From the NCBI GenBank assembly GCA_964624235.1, contig CAZUXY010000070.1, forward strand, positions 1 to 21,206: DNA of 21,206 nucleotides. Reading direction: 5' to 3'. Origin of the DNA: CAZUXY01 sp964624235. Lineage in GTDB: Bacteria > Spirochaetota > UBA4802 > UBA5368. Of the stretch, positions 15,826-21,206 are shown piece after piece. The notes under the pieces were generated by a model. The model had not been told where the DNA came from and ran no database searches. It saw only the letters and a program-made list of their open reading frames with translations. Position numbers and translations under genes: made by a program. Position 1 is the stretch's first letter. Every line of letters begins with the position of its first letter.

Positions 15826-15939
15826 TGTCGGTACCCCCTGTTCAGGAAAATTACGGCATCAGGGCTGTGCTAACGCCCTTGCTGTAAGGCGCTGAACGGT
15901 CTTAAAGACAAGATAAGAATTCAAAACCAATATTTTTCA

Positions 15940-15954
15940 ACATGTTTTCCATGT
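15940..15954. promoter_or_regulatory. Dyad upstream of the activator gene
   Basis: ACATG-TTTTC-CATGT is a perfect 5-bp dyad about 115 bases before the activator start. It could be an operator, possibly for autoregulation. Nothing else in 15826-16207 looks functional. Confidence 0.25.
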
Positions 15955-16206
15955 GCTGAAAACCGTTTTATGTGATTATCCCGCGGTGGCCGCCCCTTCC
16001 ATATGCGGAGATATGTATACATACGGCGCGTATACGCCTTGTAAAATGCGTAAAAGCGTCCATGCTCGACGCGAAAGTACATCTAACGGTGAAATAACGC
16101 AACCGGTTTACCTGAGAGAAGGCGGAGGGGAGGGCGGACGGGAACAGGCATTCCACTGTTCAGAATCAGCAGGGCCGTGCGCCTGCTCCATGAGTAGATA
16201 CGGGCG

Positions 16207-16287
16207 AAAAAGGTTTAACGCCCGTACAGGCACGGAGCCTGTACGGGCGGTCACCGGCACACGCCGCGACAGACGCGCCGGCGTGTG
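16207..16287 (-). terminator. Tandem hairpins, terminator of the 4hbD operon
   Basis: CGCCCGTACAGGC (16219-16231) and GCCTGTACGGGCG (16237-16249) form a perfect 13-bp stem. Read on the minus strand it is followed by TTAAACCTTTTT. A second hairpin, CACACGCCG/CGGCGTGTG (16258-16287), precedes it. The pair lies about 200 bases downstream of the 4hbD stop and separates that operon from the activator gene. The T-tract is imperfect. Confidence 0.55.
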
Positions 16288-16486
16288 AGCGGTACACAAA
16301 GAAGTGAAACCGGGGGATTCTTACTACCGTCAACGGCCGCCGTATTTAACCGGCGGATCACTACAGGAAACCGTACGAAAACGCCTCTCATCATCGAAGC
16401 CGCGTCTCTTAAATACTCAAATACCGACTGGACCGCACCATCGCAACCGGCCCGGGCGGAAGAAACGCGAACCCTGTCGTGAAAAT

Positions 16487-17602
16487 TCACCAAAGATTAC
16501 GGTATATGCCCGATATTTCATCTCTGGAGAGCGGGACATAGTTATTCGCCAGCAACCGCTGTTGTTTTTCAATCACGATGTCGGTAAAGCCTGTTATTTC
16601 CTCCTGCGTCATTCCGTAGCCGCTCAGCCTGTTCCTGGGAAGAATCTTGCCCAGAAATGAATCCAGTTCGGCATAAACGTCGCCGCCTTTCTTGAGCCCG
16701 AGCAGTGCGGACAGCACGCTGTTAAGAGTTTTTATTTTACCGTCAGGCCGCAGCCTGTTGTAGGCTTTGAATATTTCAGTGAAGAACTGGTAATTCACCT
16801 CGCCATGAGGCACATGGTATTTTCCGCCCACAGGGTACGAAAGCGCATGGACGGCGCCCACACCGGCGTTGCCGAAAGCGATGCCGGCAAAATTACTCGC
16901 AACTAAAAACTGTTCGATCAAAACGGTACGATAATTCTCCCCGTTTTTTATCACGGCCTTGTAGCCGTCTATTATCATCTCCACCGCATTGACGCTGAAT
17001 ATCTCGGTGTAACGGTTGGCCCTGGGGGAAAGGTACGACTCCATGGCGTGAATCAAAGCGTCTACCGAACTGAAGGCGAAGAACTTAAACGGCAGCTTTT
17101 CGGCCATCCGGGGGATCAATACGGCGTGATCGGGAAAGATTTCATCCACCGCAAGCCCCAGCTTGGTGTTTTTAGACTCGATCAACGCGATGGCGACATT
17201 GGTCACTTCGCTTCCCGTGCCGCAGGTGGTGGGAACCACGATCAGCTCCCTGCACCTGGTTATGGGTATTTTTCTCTCGAAGACATCGAGCGTCGCGCCC
17301 ACGTCTTTCAGAACCAGTATCTTGGCGATATCTATCACCGAACCGCCGCCGACCGCGATTACTCTTTTATAATCCTTTCTCTTCTGGTCGCTCATGATGC
17401 GATCGATCATCCTGTCGGACGGTTCCGCGCCGTATTTTTCCTGGAATATATAATCGCAGGGCAGGTTCAGGTTTTTCATGTAATCATCGTAAAGGACCTC
17501 GTGCGTGAGAATGAAATCATCTTTACCGATGGTGAAAAACTCCGCGCATTCCTTGAACGAATCGAATTTGTGTATATCGGGGTACAGGCTGAACATCTTC
17601 AT
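16487..17602 (-). CDS. 4hbD: NAD-dependent 4-hydroxybutyrate dehydrogenase
   Basis: This 371-residue type III (iron) alcohol dehydrogenase interconverts 4-hydroxybutyrate and succinate semialdehyde with NAD(H). Length and sequence agree closely with what I recall of the Clostridium kluyveri enzyme, for example PSDRMID, RVIAVGGGSVIDIAKIL (80-96), PTTCGTGSEVTNV (124-136), IAFGNAGVGAVHALSYPVGG (241-260) and YHVPHGEVNY. Metal ligands are expected at Asp181, His185, His252 and His266. The start at 17602 has GGAGG 6 bases upstream; the longer frame would cross the intercistronic hairpin. It is the second gene after the permease. Of the enzymes here it is the most specific indicator of 4-hydroxybutyrate metabolism. 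Confidence 0.93.
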   Translation of the reverse strand: MKMFSLYPDIHKFDSFKECAEFFTIGKDDFILTHEVLYDDYMKNLNLPCDYIFQEKYGAEPSDRMIDRIMSDQKRKDYKRVIAVGGGSVIDIAKILVLKDVGATLDVFERKIPITRCRELIVVPTTCGTGSEVTNVAIALIESKNTKLGLAVDEIFPDHAVLIPRMAEKLPFKFFAFSSVDALIHAMESYLSPRANRYTEIFSVNAVEMIIDGYKAVIKNGENYRTVLIEQFLVASNFAGIAFGNAGVGAVHALSYPVGGKYHVPHGEVNYQFFTEIFKAYNRLRPDGKIKTLNSVLSALLGLKKGGDVYAELDSFLGKILPRNRLSGYGMTQEEITGFTDIVIEKQQRLLANNYVPLSRDEISGIYRNLW

Positions 17603-17669
17603 TACGGACCTCCTCTCGCCATCTTGATTGAACCGGCAGAAAAACCGAAACCGACGCGCAACGGGTAAC

Positions 17670-17712
17670 GGAACAAATCCCCCCGCCCGGGCGCGGTACT
17701 GGGATTTGTTCC
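17670..17712 (-). promoter_or_regulatory. Intercistronic 12-bp stem-loop
   Basis: GGAACAAATCCC (17670-17681) and GGGATTTGTTCC (17701-17712) are perfect inverted repeats around a 19-base GC-rich loop, between the permease stop and the 4hbD start. No T-run follows, so I read it as an mRNA stability or processing element that could give the two genes different expression. Confidence 0.5.
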
Positions 17713-17731
17713 GATTCAATCGGCGCCGGTT

Positions 17732-19120
17732 TTATGCTTGTACGTTCTTTTTCGGTATCAGCCTCTGTATCTCGATAATGATCCAGAGGACGACGCCGGT
17801 AAGAAGCCCGATGGTCGGGCCCTTGACGGCCAGCACGACCGCCATTACCAGCCCTATTCCCCTGTTCACGTTGGTTTCAAGCATCCTGATGCCTATGAAG
17901 CCGCAGGCATACGCCTGGACCGCCATCGTCAACCCGAAGAATATCCCGAACGCGGGTTTTATCAATGTAACCAGGGGCATCATCATAACCGCGATAATCG
18001 TGAAGAACCTGAAGGTGCCGACGCCGCCCCAGTACGTGCGTATGGTGCCGTACCCGCTCTTGTATCTTTCGGTGATGGTCAGCAGACCCGATGCCCACAG
18101 GGGACCATTGAGCGGTACCCACGGCGCGAAAGTGCCCATGATCAGGTTTCGAATCGCGCTTACGAGGTTCGACCTGCTGGTGTTGAAATCGACCTTTTCG
18201 TCGGGACGGTCGGCCGTGGCGTCATTGACTATCTCTTTGGCAAGAACGAAATCCGAAAAAGCGATGATGTAGGCCGTGAGTGCCATGGGAATCGCTTTTA
18301 TAAAGAAAGCCACATCAGGAAACCCGATACCGAATACCGTGAAATGCTCAAGCACATAGCTGAAATTCACGGGCGTAAAACCCCATTCGATTTTCGGCAC
18401 CGGTATTTCCCTGAATATAATCGGGGCGAGAACGATTGCAAAGAGCTGGGCGGGAACTATTCCCTGGTTCCTTATCATTTTCCAGACCTTGCTCTTTTCA
18501 GACAGCTTTCTGAAGAATTCAGAAAACAGAAAAAAGTACGCTATGGCGATACAGGTTACCACCGTGTAGGGAGCCACCGGTATCCTGGCATTGAGCACGT
18601 TAAGAGCGGCCGCAACGCCGGCGCCGAGCACTATGCCGCCCTTGATGGACGTCGGGATATTGTCTACCAGCTTTTTACCCAGCCCGGTGGTTCCCATGAT
18701 CAGGAACAGCACCCCGACGAGCATCTGCAGGGCTATCATGGCATGCGTTCTGTCGGGACCTATGTTGAAGGCGGTAAGATACATAATGGTAAGCGGCAGC
18801 GCCGGCGTAATCCATCCGGGCACTACCGGATCGCCAAGCAGCGCGGGGAGGTAATAGCAGAGCGCGTTTAACACGCCAAAGGTCAGGGCGATGTAGAAAT
18901 TGTCGACGCCGAGCGTGGTCATGGTAATCGCCACCCCGGCCCCGAGGCAGGCCACGCCCAGAAACATGGCGGCGACGGCTTCCACCCACTGGATCTCGTG
19001 ATGAAGCCACGGCAATCTAATCTTGAAGATGCCCAGTGGAATATACGGCTGTTCACCGCCGTATTCCCTTTTAAGCAGAGGGAACTTCTCCTTGTTGAAA
19101 TTTTTAATTTGTGCTTCCAC
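17732..19120 (-). CDS. NCS2-like permease, putative 4-hydroxybutyrate transporter
   Basis: This 462-residue protein has about 12 to 14 hydrophobic segments and resembles the xanthine/uracil permease (NCS2) superfamily: GVACLGAGVAITMTTLGVDN, LLGDPVVPGWITPALPLTIM, GIVLGAGVAAALNVL, and PWVPLNGPLWASGLLTITER. Classical NCS2 proteins carry nucleobases with protons. This subgroup is different in sequence, and its place directly upstream of 4hbD suggests an organic acid such as 4-hydroxybutyrate, but that is inference. The GTG start (19120-19118) has GGGGG 6 bases upstream. It heads a two-gene operon behind its own sigma-54 promoter, with a 168-base leader containing a large hairpin. Confidence 0.75.
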   Translation of the reverse strand: MEAQIKNFNKEKFPLLKREYGGEQPYIPLGIFKIRLPWLHHEIQWVEAVAAMFLGVACLGAGVAITMTTLGVDNFYIALTFGVLNALCYYLPALLGDPVVPGWITPALPLTIMYLTAFNIGPDRTHAMIALQMLVGVLFLIMGTTGLGKKLVDNIPTSIKGGIVLGAGVAAALNVLNARIPVAPYTVVTCIAIAYFFLFSEFFRKLSEKSKVWKMIRNQGIVPAQLFAIVLAPIIFREIPVPKIEWGFTPVNFSYVLEHFTVFGIGFPDVAFFIKAIPMALTAYIIAFSDFVLAKEIVNDATADRPDEKVDFNTSRSNLVSAIRNLIMGTFAPWVPLNGPLWASGLLTITERYKSGYGTIRTYWGGVGTFRFFTIIAVMMMPLVTLIKPAFGIFFGLTMAVQAYACGFIGIRMLETNVNRGIGLVMAVVLAVKGPTIGLLTGVVLWIIIEIQRLIPKKNVQA

Positions 19121-19203
19121 TTAAGCCCCCTTGTTTCATAGAGTATAATAATTTATGAAGCCGTCGGACCGCCTTTACCTGCCGCTGTATTCCCCCATTA
19201 CCG

Positions 19204-19240
19204 TGCCGTGGCCGCGCCGTTCAGGCGCGCCGGTACGGCA
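19204..19240 (-). promoter_or_regulatory. Large hairpin in the permease leader
   Basis: TGCCGT (19204-19209) pairs with ACGGCA (19235-19240), and CGCGCC (19213-19218) pairs with GGCGCG (19224-19229) around the loop GTTCA. The structure lies between the predicted transcription start (about 19288) and the permease start codon. No T-run follows it. Confidence 0.35.
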
Positions 19241-19298
19241 GACTGTTATTCAAATGATGACTGATGATGTTCACCAGCGTCTTTTCTGCTATATGTAA

Positions 19299-19314
19299 TG
19301 CATATCTCATGCCA
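19299..19314 (-). promoter_or_regulatory. Sigma-54 promoter of the permease-4hbD operon
   Basis: The minus strand reads TGGCAT-GAGAT-ATGCA, with GG and GC separated by 10 bases. The -24 hexamer is identical to that of the dehydratase promoter. Expected transcription start is near 19288, about 168 bases before the permease start. Confidence 0.7.
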
Positions 19315-19537
19315 ACGTGCGGAGTCTGCGCTTTTTCATTCGTATAACGGCGATAGCAGCGGTCCTAAGAGGGGATTTTTCACCGTATCAGACAACCGGA
19401 TACGGAATGAGGTGTGCCGCTGTCGTAATCCGACCACACCGAAACAGTTCTATTATTCGAAATCCAGGGAAACCACAGCCATATTCATGCTTTACCGCGG
19501 CATTATGCCGGCAGAGGTTTTTATGGACATTATTCCA

Positions 19538-19553
19538 GTTGCATTGATGCAAC
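19538..19553. promoter_or_regulatory. Palindrome, candidate activator site
   Basis: GTTGCAT-TG-ATGCAAC is a perfect 7-bp dyad about 225 bases upstream of the -24 element, the usual position of enhancer sites. A weaker copy, GTTGCAT-AC-ATGCAGT, is at 19733-19748. No gene is supported in 19121-19795. Confidence 0.4.
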
Positions 19554-19794
19554 AACCGGACAGTGGGATGCCAATATAAACGGTACTATGCCCCTTATTG
19601 CCATACATGAATTTTTTCTGCCTGATGAAGGGTCGTTTTGAATTGTTTACATTATGCCGCGTACGGAACGTTTTTACCGGTTTTTCCTGTAGATTTTGAA
19701 GAAAAATGACACCAGCCAGGCGTCTATGCCTTGTTGCATACATGCAGTTTTTGTTTCTGAATTACAACAAGCCGATCCGCACCCCCCCCTGTAA

Positions 19795-20390
19795 AGGGGG
19801 GAGACTGATGAAGAAACTTATGGTAATGGAATAACGGCAGGGCGCGGTTGGGTTGCAACGACCTCACCCACCCTCTGGGCACCCTCTGTCGAACGCTTTC
19901 CCCCCGGCTGGCCGGGGCTGTCGGCGTTCGACACTAGGCCTTCCTGGCCGTCGGCCGGCTAACGGCGCGACCTCCTGTCGCAACGCCGGCACTAGGCCCT
20001 CCTGGCCGTCGCCCACAGGAGAGGGTTTTTATAAATTATACATACTATTTAGTAACGAGCCTGTGGTTTATTTTGAAACTCCCCCTCTCCTTTTTTCCAA
20101 GCTTAATGGGAGAGGGGGACCGAGGGGGTGAGGTTGGTTGGGTTTTGCCGGCTTACTTGTTAGCCCGCCGCTTTAAACCTTCGGTACCTTATCTCCAGCA
20201 GGTTCCTGTCGGGTTGCTGTTTCTTACTGGCAGGCAGTATGATGGTGCCATTATGAAGGTTCTGGAGGCCGTGTACCAGCATGGGACCGTCTTTCTCGCG
20301 GAGTATGTCCTCACGCACTTCGATGGTATAATCGGGCCGTATACCTACGAAGAAACTGTCGAAGACGGCGTGATTCTACATATTAGGATC
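19795..20390. repeat. Long direct repeat R3, right flank of the 4-HB cluster
   Basis: Positions 19930-20375 match R2 (9138-9655) in the same orientation. The front part, 19801-19854, matches 6126-6179. It contains three of the GGA-loop hairpins (19937-19949, 19967-19981, 19995-20007), an inverted CCCCCTCTCC/GGGAGAGGGGG pair around 20081-20120, and an HNH 3' remnant. It lacks the 67-bp insertion of R2. Confidence 0.85.
20160..20375 (-). pseudogene. HNH endonuclease 3'-end remnant, copy 3
   Basis: The minus strand is open for 71 codons without an internal stop: NHAVFDSFFVGIRPDYTIEV, REDILREKDGPMLVHGLQNL, and ending LLEIRYRRFKAAG. It is the same C-terminal region as copy 2, without that copy's TAG. 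A TAG at 20378-20376 and the loss of all upstream HNH sequence show it is a fragment. Confidence 0.7.
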
Positions 20391-20465
20391 ATTATGTAAA
20401 TAAACATTCTTCATCAGGTAGGACTAATATGCTATATGAAATAAATTTACTAAATTAAAACAATA

Positions 20466-20639
20466 TCATTTTCGAGGATCAATTTCTTTCTCAACACAAT
20501 AGAGTGCCGCCATTTTAATAAATTCACCTTTGTTAACATCTAAATCAACACAGTAATGTTCAATAAGCTTATTTTCTTCAGAAGAAAATGCTACTGTTGG
20601 TCTTATGGTTTTATCTTTATCTGATTTAACTTTTCTCAT
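20466..20639 (-). CDS. Small ribbon-helix-helix-like protein
   Basis: This 57-residue protein has a basic N-terminus (MRKVKSDKDKTIRPTVAFS), a probable beta-strand (IRPTVAF), then two helices (SEENKLIEHYCVDLD, KGEFIKMAALYCVEKEI). The layout is that of Arc/CopG-type DNA-binding proteins or short plasmid-type antitoxins, though I cannot assign a family. The start at 20639 is chosen by content; the ribosome-binding site is poor. The alternative start at 20723 would add 28 residues of low-complexity sequence covering the inverted repeats. It is divergent from the radical-SAM-type gene and could repress it through the palindromes between them. The DNA is far more AT-rich than the rest of the window. 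Confidence 0.5.
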   Translation of the reverse strand: MRKVKSDKDKTIRPTVAFSSEENKLIEHYCVDLDVNKGEFIKMAALYCVEKEIDPRK

Positions 20640-20668
20640 AAACCAATAAATAGATATCGTATTTTTAA

Positions 20669-20720
20669 AAGTCAAATATAAATGACTTAAAATAATTGTT
20701 GACGTATTTACGTAAATACG
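20669..20720. promoter_or_regulatory. Inverted repeats in the divergent intergenic region
   Basis: CGTATTTACGTAAATACG (20703-20720) is an 18-bp perfect palindrome lying between a TTGACG (20699) and a TATACG (20723) on the plus strand. AAGTCA-N8-TGACTT (20669-20688) is a second dyad closer to the small DNA-binding gene. Both are good operator candidates for that protein. Confidence 0.5.
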
Positions 20721-20748
20721 CATATACGTTTTCTTAATCTATAAATAA

Positions 20749-20789
20749 TTGATATCTGAAATAAGTACTTGCTATAATGTAGATATCAA
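20749..20789 (+). promoter_or_regulatory. Sigma-70 promoter framed by an inverted repeat
   Basis: TTGATA (20749-20754) and TATAAT (20773-20778), 18 bases apart, give a good promoter 30 bases before the ATG at 20808. A perfect 9-bp inverted repeat (TTGATATCT at 20749-20757, AGATATCAA at 20781-20789) covers the -35 box and the expected start point, so a bound dimer would block transcription. Confidence 0.6.
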
Positions 20790-20807
20790 ATAATGCTGTC
20801 CCGCTAT

Positions 20808-21206
20808 ATGAACCGAAATATACTACTAGTTGAGCCCGATTACAAAACAAAATACCCACCTATTGGGCTAATGAAAATATCAACGTATCATAAATTATTG
20901 GGTGATAATGTTTTTTTCATTAAAGGAGTAAATTCACTCCATCCTTTTCTGAAACAATGGGATAGGGTTTATGTTTCAACACTATTCACCTACAACTGGA
21001 AAATTACAGTCGATACTATAAACTACTATAAAAATCTTATAGATGATATTGATAGGGTAAAGGTTGGAGGAATCTTAGCAACCTTGAAGTTTGATGATTT
21101 ATGGGAAGCAACTGGAGTTATACCTATCAAAGGTCTTTTGGATAAAGCCGGCATTTTGGATGAAAATGAAATAATTGTAGATGAATTAATCCCTGATTAT
21201 TCTCTA
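20808..21206 (+). CDS. Cobalamin-binding radical-SAM-type protein, N-terminal part
   Basis: The first 133 codons of a gene that continues past the window. The N-terminus MNRNILLVEPDYKTKYPPIG, then LMKISTYHK, GDNVFFIKG, WDRVYVSTLFTYNWK and VGGILATL resembles the B12-binding-like domain of radical SAM proteins, and further motifs (GLLDKAGILDENEIIVDEL, PDYS) match a group I recall in which the CxxxCxxC cluster motif follows shortly after this point. That motif is outside the window, so enzyme activity is unproven. The codon use is AT-rich like its neighbour. The promoter at 20749-20789 is immediately upstream. The group often occurs in genomic islands. Confidence 0.65.
   Translation, partial: MNRNILLVEPDYKTKYPPIGLMKISTYHKLLGDNVFFIKGVNSLHPFLKQWDRVYVSTLFTYNWKITVDTINYYKNLIDDIDRVKVGGILATLKFDDLWEATGVIPIKGLLDKAGILDENEIIVDELIPDYSL

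Noticed and set aside
19853..20399. Proline/arginine-rich frames in repeat R3 (and the matching ones near 9022-9653)
   Set aside because: They read through GC-rich hairpins and the antisense of the HNH remnant; the same pattern repeats in each copy without protein-like features.
1..21206. CRISPR array, tRNA or rRNA genes, transposase
   Set aside because: I saw no regularly spaced short repeats, no tRNA cloverleaf and no transposase or integrase motif on either strand; short tRNAs could be missed by eye.

Overview
The window looks like chromosomal accessory DNA from a Gram-negative, probably anaerobic bacterium. Support for this includes outer-membrane-type lipoproteins, sigma-54 control, and a 4-hydroxybutyrate (4-HB) pathway whose radical-type dehydratase belongs to an oxygen-sensitive family. 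Most of the window is moderately GC-rich, but the last ~800 bases are strongly AT-rich. I cannot fix the phylum by eye; Spirochaetota or Desulfobacterota-like anaerobes would fit.

Layout. (1) 1-2435: a decayed AraC-type regulator, a small periplasmic EF-hand protein with an intrinsic terminator, and a GPH-family sugar/cation symporter. (2) 2421-4831: a toxin-antitoxin (TA) array on the minus strand. A RelE/ParE-type pair, an intact hicBA pair and a decayed hicA remnant are separated by two ~590-bp direct repeats. The promoter-like end of each repeat faces the TA operon that follows it. (3) 4952-7879: a TolB-like propeller lipoprotein, an outer-membrane-like protein, a possible structured RNA ending in an orphan plus-strand terminator, and a tail-collar protein paired with a tiny poly-Gly lipoprotein. 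(4) 8019-9670: a HEPN/MNT pair and two truncated copies of the 3' end of an HNH endonuclease gene, embedded in dispersed repeats. (5) 9998-19120: the metabolic core, all on the minus strand. (6) 19795-20400: a third repeat copy with another HNH 3' remnant. (7) 20466-21206: AT-rich DNA with a small ribbon-helix-helix-like protein divergent from a cobalamin-binding radical-SAM-type gene that runs off the window.

Metabolic core. From upstream to downstream on the minus strand it contains an NCS2-like permease, NAD-dependent 4-hydroxybutyrate dehydrogenase (4hbD), a CBS-PAS-PAS-AAA+ sigma-54 activator, a 4-hydroxybutyryl-CoA dehydratase-family enzyme (abfD-like), an 89-residue Cys-rich protein with no canonical start codon, and 4-hydroxybutyrate CoA-transferase (abfT). 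The inferred flow is: uptake of 4-HB or a related acid, interconversion with succinate semialdehyde by 4hbD, CoA activation by abfT, and dehydration toward crotonyl-CoA by the abfD-like enzyme. Both structural operons have a good -24/-12 promoter (13182-13197 and 19299-19314), so the activator encoded between them probably controls both.

Most notable points: the two sigma-54 promoters; the ATA-start gene, where one G-to-A change explains both the ATA start and the neighbour's TAA stop; a one-residue shortening of the iron-sulfur ligand segment in the dehydratase; ~0.5-kb direct repeats bracketing the whole 4-HB cluster; a hairpin array in those repeats that shows AGGAG in its loops on one strand; the duplicated TA modules; and an orphan structured RNA candidate at 6781-6903.
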